Shown: in pieces, positions 36,206-45,764 of the stretch
Layout of the letters: every line of letters starts with the position of its first letter
How positions within the stretch are numbered: position 1 is the stretch's first letter
Assembly (NCBI GenBank): GCA_900553985.1
Contig: USFW01000003.1
Location: forward strand, 36,647 to 100,646
Source: an uncultured Clostridium sp.
GTDB taxonomy: Bacteria > Bacillota > Clostridia > TANB77 > CAG-508
Direction of reading: 5' to 3'
DNA: 64,000 nt
Program-made: the position numbers and the translations under genes
Notes under the pieces: generated by a model
The model's database searches: none
Told to the model about the DNA's origin: nothing
The model's input: the letters and a program-made list of their open reading frames with translations, nothing else

Positions 36206-37436
36206 ATGCAAAAGAAAACAAAATCTTTAATATTATTGACTTTTTTAATTATAATATACATGTATACATTAGTGATAACATCAATACCAGGTAAAATGGT
36301 AGTATTTGAGGGAGAAGAAATAAACATAAAAACATTATTAGGACTGAATTTAATGGAAAAAAACGATAGCATGGAAGTATCATCAAATGTAAATAATCAG
36401 AAAATAAATGAAGTAGGAGTAAAAAAGCTTACATTAAATTTGTTTGAAAAATTACCATTAAAATCCATAAATGTATCAGTATTGCCAAGAACTAAAGTAA
36501 TACCGGTTGGAAACATTGCAGGAGTAAAACTATATACAAGTGGAGTTTTGGTGGTAGGAATGTCTGAAATAGAAGGGAAAGATAATAAAATATATAAGCC
36601 ATATGAAAATACAGGAATAAAAGAAGGAGATACAATAACTAAAATAAATAATAAATATATATCTTCAACTGATGATCTAATAGATAATGTAAATAAATCA
36701 AATGGAGATACAATTGAAGTAACATATATTCAAAATGAACAAACAAAAGAATGTAGTATAACCCCAGTAAAAACTGATGAAGATGAATATAAAATTGGAC
36801 TTTGGGTAAGAGATAGTGCAGCAGGAGTGGGAACAGTAACATTTTATGAACCTGATACAAAAACATTTGGAGCACTAGGACATGGGATAGCAGATATAGA
36901 TACAGGTGAGTTATTAAATATAGCATCAGGAGAGTTTGTAACGACTAGAGTTTTAAATATAACAAAAGGAGAAAAAGGAAATCCAGGGAAAATTCAGGGA
37001 ACAATTGAAAATCAACAAACAATAGGAGAAATATCAAAAAATACAGGTTTTGGGATATATGGCAAAGTAGATAATATATCAAGTTTAGATATAGATGCAT
37101 CCAAAGAAATGGAAGTAGCATTAAGAGATGAAATAAAATTAGGAAAGGCAAAGATACTATGTAACTTAGATAATAAAAATGTACAAGAGTATGAAATAGA
37201 AATAAAGAAAATATATAAGGAAAATAATTATAATAACAAAAGCATGGAAATAGAAATAACAGATGAAAGGCTAATAAACAAAACAGGAGGAATAATACAA
37301 GGAATGAGCCGGATCACCAATAATTCAAAATGGAAAATTTGTAGGTGCAGTAACACATGTATTAGTTAATAATCCAAAAGAAGGATATGCTGTGTTTGGA
37401 GATTTAATGCTAAAACAAACAAAAGAAATAAAATGA
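36206..37436 (+). CDS. spoIVB: SpoIVB serine peptidase (frameshift in the catalytic GMSGSP motif)
   Basis: One membrane helix (about 8-25), then a PDZ domain (about 110-190, GVLVVGMSEI...TGIKEGDTITKINNKYISSTDDLI) and the S55 peptidase domain from RDSAAGVGTVTFYEPDTKTFGALGHGI. SpoIVB signals from the forespore to activate SigK processing. A single extra C at 37309-37310 converts GMSGSP to GMSRIT and stops the frame at 37369. Without it the frame continues GMSGSPIIQNGKFVGAVTHV to the stop at 37436. The frameshift hits the presumed catalytic serine region. The rest is intact, so a sequence error is likely. Confidence 0.85.
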
Positions 37437-37551
37437 TTTTGGGGTCGGAGACAAAAATCATGTAAGAATTTGAAAAAGATAATAATAATAAATTTTTAAA
37501 TAAAAAATGGGGTATCAGAGATGCTGATTTTTGTCTCCGACCCCAAAATCA
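37434..37551. repeat. Perfect 27-base inverted repeat between spoIVB and murC
   Basis: Arms at 37434-37460 and 37525-37551 are exact reverse complements (core GGGGTCGGAGACAAAAATCA) separated by 64 bases. It spans the gap between the convergent stops, so it may act as a bidirectional terminator. Its GC-rich core stands out and recalls REP-type palindromes. Confidence 0.85.
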
Positions 37552-38934
37552 TTATTTAATTAACAGAGTTCCAATATCAGTCACAGTACCAGCTCCTAAA
37601 GTCATAACAATATCATTTTCTTTAACATTATCTTTAATATACTTTACACATTCGTCAAAATCAGGAATATATAAAGCTTTTTTACCAAGAGAATTAATTT
37701 TATCAACTAAATCTTTAGAAGATATACCATAAGTATTAGTTTCTCTTGCTGCATAGATATCTAAAACAATAATATTATCAAAATTTAGTAAAGCTTTTGC
37801 AAAATCATTTAATAAATTTTTTGTTCTGCTATAAGTATGAGGTTGGAAAATAACCCAAGACTTATTATATTTTTTATTCATTAAAGATTTAGCTGTTGCA
37901 ATAATTTCAGTAGGATGATGACCATAATCATCATATACACTTGCTATTCCATTTACTTTTCCTTTAAATTCAAATCTTCTATGAGCACCAGTGAATTTTA
38001 ATAATCCTTTTTTAATAGATTGATTATCAATACCATATGCATTGCAAAGAGCAATACAAGCCAAAGCATTTAAAACATTGTGCATTCCAGGAACCGATAA
38101 CTTAATTCTTTCAAAAAATTCATCATTATGATATACATCAAATTCAGCAAAACCATCATTGTCAAAAACAATATTTACAGCAAAGAAATTTGTATTTTTA
38201 TTAGTAATACCATAAGTAACAACTTTTGAAGAGGTATATTGACGTAAATCTAAACAATTATTATCATCACCATTTAAAATTAGTAGACCATCATCAGGTA
38301 GGAGTTTTACATATTTTACAAAAGCATTTTTTATGTTTTCAAAAGTTTTGAAATAATCTAAATGGTCATTATCAATATTTAAAATAATTTCAGCTTTAGG
38401 GAGGAATTTTAGGAAACTTTCAACATATTCACAAGCTTCAATTATAAAATACTCACTATTTCCTACTCTATAATTACCATCAAGTTGTTTTAAATAAGCA
38501 CCAACTTGAATACTAGGGTCTTTCATAGCTTCAACAAAGCAAAGAGAAATCATAGAAGTAGTAGTTGTTTTTCCATGAGTACCAGAAACACAAATAGTAT
38601 CTTTATAACATTTTGTTAGTTCTCCTAAAAAATCAGCTCTTTCAATAGTTGGAATATTATTTTCCTTAGCAATTACCATTTCAGGATCATCTTGCCTAAT
38701 TGCAGCAGAATAAACAACTACATCTGAATTTTTAACATCTTCACTATTATGTCCAATAGTTACTTTAATTCCTTTTTTAGTTAAAGTTTCAACAGTTTCA
38801 GAATTATAACAATCAGAACCAGTAATGTTAAAGCCCCAATTAAGTAAAATTTCAGCAATTCCACTCATACTAACCCCACCGATTCCAATCATATGTATAT
38901 TTTTATATTTTTTTATATTATCTATATTAGGCAT
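37552..38934 (-). CDS. murC: UDP-N-acetylmuramate--L-alanine ligase
   Basis: 460 residues, usual length. N-terminal Rossmann motif HMIGIGGVSMSGIAEILL, ATP-binding GTHGKTTTTSM near residue 114-124, central NIDNDHLDYF and the C-terminal domain with DDYGHHPTEI and FQPHTYSRT. Adds the first amino acid of the peptidoglycan stem peptide. Monocistronic, convergent with spoIVB. Confidence 0.97.
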   Translation of the reverse strand: MPNIDNIKKYKNIHMIGIGGVSMSGIAEILLNWGFNITGSDCYNSETVETLTKKGIKVTIGHNSEDVKNSDVVVYSAAIRQDDPEMVIAKENNIPTIERADFLGELTKCYKDTICVSGTHGKTTTTSMISLCFVEAMKDPSIQVGAYLKQLDGNYRVGNSEYFIIEACEYVESFLKFLPKAEIILNIDNDHLDYFKTFENIKNAFVKYVKLLPDDGLLILNGDDNNCLDLRQYTSSKVVTYGITNKNTNFFAVNIVFDNDGFAEFDVYHNDEFFERIKLSVPGMHNVLNALACIALCNAYGIDNQSIKKGLLKFTGAHRRFEFKGKVNGIASVYDDYGHHPTEIIATAKSLMNKKYNKSWVIFQPHTYSRTKNLLNDFAKALLNFDNIIVLDIYAARETNTYGISSKDLVDKINSLGKKALYIPDFDECVKYIKDNVKENDIVMTLGAGTVTDIGTLLIK

Positions 38935-39111
38935 TAATCAACACTCCTTTTTAACAGATAGATTATACAATTTTATATGTAAAAATTCAATAGTTTAAAG
39001 GAAATTTCATTATATTGTATGTTATAAAATTTTATAAGTTACAATTTTTAGTTTATCTATAATAAAATAGTTACATAGTAACAAATAAAATTTAAAAAAT
39101 TGTAAAAAAAA

Positions 39112-39140
39112 GAAGGAAAAAGATTTTTTATGAAGAATAA
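39112..39140 (+). promoter_or_regulatory. SigH-type promoter of spoVG
   Basis: 39112-39120 GAAGGAAAA, 11 bases, then GAAGAATAA at 39132-39140. This matches the SigH consensus RnAGGAwww-N11/12-RnnGAATww at every defined position. spoVG is the classic SigH target, and sigH is in this window at 13325. Confidence 0.8.
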
Positions 39141-39211
39141 TATAATTGTACATAAGATATAAATAATATGTACAAAATATTTTTAAAACTTAAGGAAGGC
39201 AGGTGCACAAA

Positions 39212-39484
39212 ATGCAAATAACAGATGTACGTTTAAGAAAAGTTAATTCAGAGAACAGAATGAAAGCTGTTGCTTCTGTAACATTCGATAATGAATTCGT
39301 AATTCACGATATCAAAGTTATCGAAAGCCAAAATGGATTATTTATAGCTATGCCAAGTAGAAAAACTCCAAACGGAGAATTCAAAGATATAGCTCATCCA
39401 ATCAATGCTGAAACTAGAGAGAAAATTCAAAAAGCTATATTAGAAGCTTATGAAGCTCCAGAAACAGAAGAATCAGCAGAATAA
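39212..39484 (+). CDS. spoVG: SpoVG septation/regulatory protein
   Basis: 90 residues from ATG 39212; AGGAAGGCAGGTG is the ribosome binding site. MQITDVRLRKVNSENRMKAVASVTFDNEFVIHDIKVIESQNGLFIAMPSRKTPNGEFKDIAHPI is strongly conserved. SpoVG is a small nucleic-acid-binding regulator affecting septation and, in pathogens, capsule and virulence genes. An in-frame GTG at 39203 is less well placed. Confidence 0.96.
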   Translation: MQITDVRLRKVNSENRMKAVASVTFDNEFVIHDIKVIESQNGLFIAMPSRKTPNGEFKDIAHPINAETREKIQKAILEAYEAPETEESAE

Positions 39485-39496
39485 TTATAAATAAAA

Positions 39497-39538
39497 GAAA
39501 CTGTCCTAAAATAAATATATTTATAGGACAGTTTTTTT
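39497..39538 (+). terminator. Terminator of spoVG
   Basis: AAACTGTCCTAAAATA and TATTTATAGGACAGTTTTTTT; strong hairpin and T-run. Confidence 0.85.
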
Positions 39539-39696
39539 GATCTAATTTTCTTAGTTTTAAGTAATATAAATATAATTTTAAGTTATGTAAATGTTTTTTA
39601 CTATAAAAGACTTGAAAAAAAGGCAAAAAACAGGTAAAATATAAAGGAATTTCAATAAAGAGATAAATTAAAAATTTAATAAAGGAATGATTTTAA

Positions 39697-40254
39697 ATGT
39701 ACTTAATAGTAGGTTTAGGAAACCCAGAAGAAGAATATTCAAATACAAGACATAATATGGGGTTTGATACAATTAATAAAATAGCAAAAGAATATAACAT
39801 TGAAATAAATAAAAATAAATTTAAGGGGATATATGGAACAGAAACGATAGAAAATGAAAAAGTTATTCTATTAAAACCACAAACATATATGAACTTAAGT
39901 GGAGATAGCATAATAGAGGCTATAAAATTTTATAAAATTGATATAAGTAAAATAATAGTAATATATGATGATATGGATGTAAAACCAGGGAAAATAAAGA
40001 TAAGAAAGAAAGGTGGACCTGGTTCTCATAATGGAATGAAATCTGTAATAAGTTGTTTAGGAAGTCAAGACTTTTCAAGAATAAGAGTAGGAATTGGAAC
40101 ACCTGAACATAAAAACGATATGATAAATTATGTAATAGGAAAAGTTCCTAGTGAAGAATTGGAAAAGCTAGAGGAAGGAACAGAAATTGCAAAAGAAGCT
40201 GTTGTAGAAATAATAAAAAATGGAATAGATATTGCAATGAATAAATTTAATTAA
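39697..40254 (+). CDS. pth: Peptidyl-tRNA hydrolase
   Basis: 185 residues. MYLIVGLGNPEEEYSNTRHNMGFDTI with catalytic His (TRHN), the NLSG and YDDMD motifs, and GGPGSHNGMKS. Frees peptidyl-tRNA after drop-off. Ribosome binding site AAAGGAATG. Gap to the next gene carries leader motif copy B. Confidence 0.97.
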   Translation: MYLIVGLGNPEEEYSNTRHNMGFDTINKIAKEYNIEINKNKFKGIYGTETIENEKVILLKPQTYMNLSGDSIIEAIKFYKIDISKIIVIYDDMDVKPGKIKIRKKGGPGSHNGMKSVISCLGSQDFSRIRVGIGTPEHKNDMINYVIGKVPSEELEKLEEGTEIAKEAVVEIIKNGIDIAMNKFN

Positions 40255-40326
40255 AACATTTGTATAAAAAGAAAATAGAAATTTAACAATGTCAATGTAA
40301 ATTATATTTCATTTAGATATAAAAAA

Positions 40327-40380
40327 TGGTTTATAGGTAAAGCCAATAAAAAAACCTAAATATATTATACAAGGAAAATA
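40327..40380 (+). promoter_or_regulatory. Structured leader motif upstream of rng (copy B)
   Basis: GGTTTATAGGTAAAGCC...AAAAAAACCTAAATATATTATAC matches copy A at 127-170 with differences confined to the loop. The alternative pairings GGTTT/AAACC and TAGGT/ACCTA are kept. The downstream gene is an RNase, unrelated to the exporter. Confidence 0.5.
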
Positions 40381-40382
40381 AA

Positions 40383-41570
40383 ATGCTAGAGTTAATGATA
40401 AAAAGAACATTAGAAAATAAAGAAATAGCACTTATAGAAGATGGAAAATTAATCGAATATTATATAGAAGAAAATAAAGACGAAAGAAAAGAAGGAAATA
40501 TATATATTGGTATAGTAAAAGACATAGTAAAAGGAATGCAGGCTGCTTTTGTCGATATAGGTACAGAGAAAAATAGTTTTATACATTTAGAAGATATAAT
40601 GCCTCAAGTAGATAGAAAAGATGGAATTAAACAAAATAAAAAACGAGACATTAATGAAATTGTAAAAAGAGATCAAAAATTATTAGTACAAGTAAAAAAA
40701 GATAGTAATGACAAAAAAGGTGCAAGAATATCAACACATATAAATTTACCGAGTAAATATATAGTATTAATGCCGAATACAAATATAATAACAATATCAC
40801 AAAAAATCGAAGATAAAAAAGAACAAGAAAGACTATTAAAGATAGTAAAAGAAAATATTTCAGAAGGAAATGGAGCAGTTATTAGAACATCAGCAGAAGG
40901 AAAAGATAAAGAACTAATAGAAGATATAAAATATATTGAGACTAAATGGGAAGATATAATATCAACAAATATCGACATAAATAAAAATAAAGCACAACTA
41001 TTATATACAAGCCAAGATATAGTAGAAAAAATGTTATTAGATTTAGTGGAGAAAAAATTAGAAAAAATTACGGTATGTGATAATAGAGATTATAATACAG
41101 TAATTAGAATGAAAAAAGAAAATGCTGAATATAAAAACATACAAGTTGCTATAAAAGGTGAGGATTCAATATTTAAAACATATGATTTAGAAAAACAAAT
41201 TGAAAAAAGTAAAAATAGAAAGATATGGCTAAAATGTGGAGGTTTTATCACAATAGACAAAACTGAAGCTTTGACTGCAATAGATGTAAATACTGGAAAG
41301 TATACTGGAAAAGATAATGTAAGTGATACAGTATATAAAGTAAATGAAGAAGCAACAAAAGAAATTGCAAAACAATTAAGATTAAGAGATATTGGTGGAA
41401 TAATAATAATTGATTATATAGACATGAAGAATGAAGAAAATAAACAAAAAATAGAGGAATTATTAAAGCAAGAATTGAAAAAAGATAGAACAAAGACACA
41501 AGTTGAAGGATTTTCTAGATTAGAATTAATGGAATTAACAAGGAAACATATTTGTAGTCATAAAAATTAG
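40383..41570 (+). CDS. rng: Ribonuclease E/G family (short, no zinc-link)
   Basis: 395 residues. S1 domain (about 35-120, GNIYIGIVKDIVKGMQAAFVDIGTEKNSFIHLEDI), then the RNase H-like and DNase I-like catalytic region with TAIDVNTGKYTG and IIIDYIDMKNEENK, which hold the metal-binding Asps. It stops at MELTRKHICSHKN, before the zinc-link and small domain found in E. coli RNase G. Function in rRNA or mRNA processing is expected. Leader motif B precedes it. Confidence 0.88.
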   Translation: MLELMIKRTLENKEIALIEDGKLIEYYIEENKDERKEGNIYIGIVKDIVKGMQAAFVDIGTEKNSFIHLEDIMPQVDRKDGIKQNKKRDINEIVKRDQKLLVQVKKDSNDKKGARISTHINLPSKYIVLMPNTNIITISQKIEDKKEQERLLKIVKENISEGNGAVIRTSAEGKDKELIEDIKYIETKWEDIISTNIDINKNKAQLLYTSQDIVEKMLLDLVEKKLEKITVCDNRDYNTVIRMKKENAEYKNIQVAIKGEDSIFKTYDLEKQIEKSKNRKIWLKCGGFITIDKTEALTAIDVNTGKYTGKDNVSDTVYKVNEEATKEIAKQLRLRDIGGIIIIDYIDMKNEENKQKIEELLKQELKKDRTKTQVEGFSRLELMELTRKHICSHKN

Positions 41571-41740
41571 AAATATACAAAATAGATTTAATATATAAAA
41601 GAATACTTATTTTATATGGTGTTCTGGTATATGTAAAAGCAGATAGTTATTATGATAATGCTATATAAAGACAAAGAAAATAAATTTCAAAATAGAGTTT
41701 GATTATATTTGTGCAAAAAGAGAAAGGAATTAAAGTAAAA

Positions 41741-43108
41741 ATGAACGTAGGTTTTATATCTTTAGGATGTAGTAAAAATTTAATAGATACAGAAGCAACA
41801 ATTGGTATTTTTAAAGAACATAAATTTAATATAGTAAATGATGAAGAAAAAGCAGATATTTTAGTAATAAATACATGTGGTTTTATAGAATCAGCTAAAG
41901 AAGAAGCAATAAATACAATATTAGAAATGGCAGAATATAAAAATAAAAGATGTAAATATTTAATTGTAATGGGGTGTCTAGTACAAAGATATTATGAGGA
42001 ATTGATAAAAGCAATTCCAGAAGTAGACTTGTTCTTGAAAATTGATGAATATGATGAAATTTGGGAAAAGATAGAAGATTTAATAAAAAGAGATATTGTT
42101 CAAAAATCAAAAAAGAAAACAAGTAAGAAAATTTCTGAAATTCCTGCAATGCCAATGTTGAAACAAGAAGAATTTTTGAATAGGGTTATAACAACAGGTA
42201 AAAATTTTGCATATTTAAAAATAGGTGAAGGCTGTAGTAATAGATGTACATATTGTGCAATTCCATATATTAGAGGTCCATTTATAAGTAGAAAAATGGA
42301 AGATATTTTAGAAGAGGCAAAAGGTTTAGCGAAAAATGGAATTAGAGAATTAATTGTAATAGCACAAGATACAACTAAATATGGAGAAGATATATATGGT
42401 GAAACAAAACTTGCTGAGTTATTACAAGAATTATCAAAAATAGAAGAAATAAAATGGATTAGATTTTTGTATTCTTATCCTGAAGGAATTACAGATGAGT
42501 TGATAGATGTTGTGGCAAGCAATTCTAAAATAGCAAAGTATTTTGATATACCAATTCAACATATTTCAAACGATGTGCTTAAAAAAATGAATAGGAGAAC
42601 TAATAAGGAACAGATAACTGGTTTGATAGAAAAAATAAGAAGTAAAATACCAGATGTGACTTTAAGGACGAGTTTAATTGTGGGATTTCCTGGGGAAACA
42701 GAGCAAAACTTTAAAGAATTACAAGAGTTCATAAAATTTGCTAGATTTGATAAATTAGGTGCTTTTATGTATTCAAGGGAAGAGGGAACTCCTGCTGAGA
42801 AATTACCAAATCAAGTGCATGGGAATACAAAGAAGGCTAGATATAATAGAATTATGCAAGAACAAAAGGAGATTTCAATATGTAACCAAGAGAAAAAGCT
42901 TGGAAAGAAACTTTCTGTTTTGGTAGAGGATATGTCTTTTGATGCTAATTATTTTGTTGGTAGAAGTTTTCAAGATGTTCCAGAGATAGATGGTGTTGTG
43001 TATATTAAGAATGAGGGGAATAGGAAACTTGAGGAAGTTTTGAATAATTTTGTTGAGTGTGAAGTGGTAGAAGTTAGTGAGTATGATTTAATTGCAAAAT
43101 TTATTTAA
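41741..43108 (+). CDS. rimO: Ribosomal protein uS12 methylthiotransferase RimO
   Basis: 455 residues from ATG 41741 (AAAGGAATT upstream; earlier in-frame ATT/ATG additions are not conserved). UPF0004 domain with three Cys (GCSKN, NTCGF, MGCLVQR), radical-SAM cluster GCSNRCTYCAIPYIRG and a C-terminal TRAM domain. FISLGCSKNLIDTE is the RimO-specific start, distinguishing it from MiaB. Adds a methylthio group to Asp of S12. Confidence 0.94.
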   Translation: MNVGFISLGCSKNLIDTEATIGIFKEHKFNIVNDEEKADILVINTCGFIESAKEEAINTILEMAEYKNKRCKYLIVMGCLVQRYYEELIKAIPEVDLFLKIDEYDEIWEKIEDLIKRDIVQKSKKKTSKKISEIPAMPMLKQEEFLNRVITTGKNFAYLKIGEGCSNRCTYCAIPYIRGPFISRKMEDILEEAKGLAKNGIRELIVIAQDTTKYGEDIYGETKLAELLQELSKIEEIKWIRFLYSYPEGITDELIDVVASNSKIAKYFDIPIQHISNDVLKKMNRRTNKEQITGLIEKIRSKIPDVTLRTSLIVGFPGETEQNFKELQEFIKFARFDKLGAFMYSREEGTPAEKLPNQVHGNTKKARYNRIMQEQKEISICNQEKKLGKKLSVLVEDMSFDANYFVGRSFQDVPEIDGVVYIKNEGNRKLEEVLNNFVECEVVEVSEYDLIAKFI

Positions 43109-43124
43109 GTGTGGTGCTTTTGAG

Positions 43125-43380
43125 GGGAACGTTAAAATATAGCCGTTAGAAACTAGTAGTATAAATAATTTTTTTATATTAACGGCTTCTTTCATAATTT
43201 AAGAAATTCTATTGCAAAATTTTTGGTGCCCTTTCTGTGTTGGTCTCTTTTTGGAAAAGCGACCACACGAACATTACCCCAAAATTTTGCAAAGATTTTC
43301 TAAAATTATTCCAGTCACACATTAATATAAAAAAATTATTTACACTACTACTTTCTAACTACTCTACAGTGTTGAAAAAG
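43125..43380. repeat. Second-type nested inverted-repeat element (single copy here)
   Basis: Outer arms GTTAGAAACTAGTAGTATAA...TTTTATATTAA and TTAATATAAAAAAATTATTT...TTTCTAAC are complementary. Inner arms GCAAAATTTTTGGTGCCC and CCCCAAAATTTTGC enclose a loop with a GGTCTC/GCGACC region. The organisation mirrors the 5173 family, but the sequence differs. Confidence 0.7.
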
Positions 43381-43423
43381 TGCATTTTTTATGATTTAAT
43401 ATTGGAAGGATGGATGATGTGAT

Positions 43424-44437
43424 ATGAAGAAGAGAATTTTGACAGGTGATAGACCAACGGGAAGATTGCATATTGGACATTATTTTGGGTCTTTGAAGAA
43501 GAGGGTTGAGATGCAAAATAGTGGTGAGTATGATATGTATATTTTGATTGCTGATGTTCAAGCTTTGACTGATAATTTTAATAATCCAGAGAAGGTTAGA
43601 AATAATGTGAGACAACTTGCTATGGATTATTTGGCTTGTGGTATTGACCCTAGTAAAACTACTATATATATACAGTCTATGATACCTGAGACTGCTGAGC
43701 TTACTGTTTATTATTCTAATTTGGTTTCAATTGCAAGATTGGAGAGAAATCCAACTGTTAAGACTGAAATTGCTCAGAAAAGAGAGGTTTTCGGCGAGAG
43801 TGTTACTTATGGATTTTTAGGATATCCAGTTAGTCAAGCAGCTGATATAACAACTTTTGAAGGTGAGTTAGTTCCAGCAGGAGAAGATCAAGAGCCTTTA
43901 ATAGAACAAGCAAGAGAGATTGTTAGAAAATTTAATAGTATTTATGGAGATGTTTTAGTTGAACCTAAAATTGTATTGTCAGAAGGTAAAAGAATAAAAG
44001 GCCTTGATGGTAATGAAAAGATGGGTAAATCTTTAGGAAATGCTATTTATTTATCTGATACTGAAGAAGAAATTACAAAAAAAGTTATGAGTGCTGTAAC
44101 AGACCCTAATAGAATAAAAAAAGATGATTTAGGAAATCCTGATATATGTATGGTTGCATATTATCATAATCTATTTACAGATTCAGAAGATGTGAAAAAA
44201 ATATGTGAAGAATGTAGAGCTGGAAAAAGAGGTTGTGTTGCTTGCAAAAAACAATTGGCGAAAAATATAATTGAGTATTTAAGACCGATAAGAGAAAAAA
44301 GAAAATATTATGAAGAGAATATAGAACTTGTAGATGAGATCCTTAAAGAGGGAACTGAAAAAGCAAGAAAGACAGCGAAGGAAACAATGAAGAAAGTAAA
44401 GAGTGCTATGAAATTAGATTATTTTGATGAAATATAA
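43424..44437 (+). CDS. trpS: Tryptophanyl-tRNA synthetase
   Basis: 337 residues. Class I HIGH-type signature TGRLHIGHYFG and the KMSKS-type GNEKMGKSLGNAI, with the TrpRS-specific GDRPTGRLH N-terminus and AGEDQEPLIEQAREI. Starts 43424 with a GATGTG context and no strong ribosome binding site, so an upstream start inside the repeat element is not excluded. Followed by obg after 20 bases. Confidence 0.96.
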   Translation: MKKRILTGDRPTGRLHIGHYFGSLKKRVEMQNSGEYDMYILIADVQALTDNFNNPEKVRNNVRQLAMDYLACGIDPSKTTIYIQSMIPETAELTVYYSNLVSIARLERNPTVKTEIAQKREVFGESVTYGFLGYPVSQAADITTFEGELVPAGEDQEPLIEQAREIVRKFNSIYGDVLVEPKIVLSEGKRIKGLDGNEKMGKSLGNAIYLSDTEEEITKKVMSAVTDPNRIKKDDLGNPDICMVAYYHNLFTDSEDVKKICEECRAGKRGCVACKKQLAKNIIEYLRPIREKRKYYEENIELVDEILKEGTEKARKTAKETMKKVKSAMKLDYFDEI

Positions 44438-44457
44438 AAAGTTAAAGAGGTGAGAAT

Positions 44458-45732
44458 ATGTTTACAGATTATACAAAAATAATAATAAAATCAGGAGATG
44501 GTGGAAATGGAGCAGCAACTTTCCGTCGTGAAAAATATGTAGCAGCAGGAGGACCAGATGGTGGCGATGGAGGAAAAGGTGGAGATATATATTTCCAAGT
44601 AGATAAAGATAAAAACACATTGATTGATTTTAGATATAATAAGAAATTTAAGGCAGAAAATGGAGAAAATGGTAGTGGAAGTCATTGTAATGGAAAATAT
44701 GGAAAAGACTTATATATAAAAGTTCCAATAGGTACAATAGTAAAAGATGTAGAAACGGGAAAGGTAGTTGCAGATTTATCAAATCCAGGTCAAACTGAAT
44801 TAATTTTAAAAGGTGGTCGTGGTGGAAGAGGAAACTCACATTTTGCAACAGCTACAAGACAAGCTCCTAGATTTTCAGAAGATGGAGAAAAAGGAGAAGA
44901 AAAGGAAATAATTTTGGAATTAAAGTTACTTGCAGATGTAGGATTATTAGGATTTCCTAATGTAGGAAAGTCAACATTTTTATCAGTAGTTACAGAAGCT
45001 AGACCTAAAATAGCAAATTATCATTTTACAACATTAGAGCCAAATTTAGGAGTAGTAAAAACAAAAAATGGAGATGGATTTGTAATAGCTGATATTCCAG
45101 GTATAATTGAAGGTGCAAGTGAAGGAGTTGGACTAGGAATTCAATTTTTAAGACATGTTGAAAGAACTAGATTATTATTACACTTTTTAGATGTATCAGG
45201 TCAAGAAGGAAGAAATCCAGTAGAAGACTTTAATACTATAAATGAAGAACTGAAAAAATATAGTGAAAAATTAAGTAATAGAAAACAAATAATTGTAGCA
45301 AATAAAATTGATGCAATGCAAGACGAAGATTTACTAAAAGAAGTAGAAGAACTAGCTAAAAAAGAAAAGTTAAAACTATTTAAAATATCAGCAGCAACAA
45401 AACAAGGAATAGAAGAATTAATAGATTATGTAACAGAAGAATTGAAAAACTTACCAAAAGAAGATTTAATTGAAATAGAAGATAAAGTTGTTTATACATT
45501 AGAAGATAAAAAAGATGAATGGTCAATTAAAGAAGAAGATGGAATATTCATAGTTTCAGGAAGAGCTGTACAAAGACTAATGGGAAGAGTAAACATTGAA
45601 GATAATGAATCAATGTATTATTTACAAAAATGCTTGAAAAACATGGGAATAGATGAGAAGCTAAAAGAAATGGGAGTATGTGAAGGAGATACTGTAATTT
45701 TAGATGATTGGGAATTAGAATGGTATGAGTAG
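44458..45732 (+). CDS. obg: GTPase Obg/CgtA
   Basis: 424 residues. Glycine-rich Obg fold (1-158, KSGDGGNGAATFRREKYVAAGGPDGG), GTPase domain with GFPNVGKST, DIPGIIEGASEGVGLG, NKID, and ISAATKQG, then a C-terminal OCT domain (about 340-424, WSIKEEDGIFIVSGRAVQRLMGR). Binds the 50S subunit and links ribosome assembly with stress and sporulation. Ribosome binding site AGAGGTGAG. Confidence 0.97.
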   Translation: MFTDYTKIIIKSGDGGNGAATFRREKYVAAGGPDGGDGGKGGDIYFQVDKDKNTLIDFRYNKKFKAENGENGSGSHCNGKYGKDLYIKVPIGTIVKDVETGKVVADLSNPGQTELILKGGRGGRGNSHFATATRQAPRFSEDGEKGEEKEIILELKLLADVGLLGFPNVGKSTFLSVVTEARPKIANYHFTTLEPNLGVVKTKNGDGFVIADIPGIIEGASEGVGLGIQFLRHVERTRLLLHFLDVSGQEGRNPVEDFNTINEELKKYSEKLSNRKQIIVANKIDAMQDEDLLKEVEELAKKEKLKLFKISAATKQGIEELIDYVTEELKNLPKEDLIEIEDKVVYTLEDKKDEWSIKEEDGIFIVSGRAVQRLMGRVNIEDNESMYYLQKCLKNMGIDEKLKEMGVCEGDTVILDDWELEWYE

Positions 45733-45764
45733 CATATAAATTTTTGTTGTAATAGATATAGCTT

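Noticed and set aside
41560..41600. Frameshift truncating rng
   Set aside because: No other frame downstream continues the zinc-link or small domain; the short C-terminus looks natural.
43125..43423. T-box or trp leader before trpS
   Set aside because: No T-box core (TGGNACC) or tryptophan-rich leader ORF; the region is the palindromic element.
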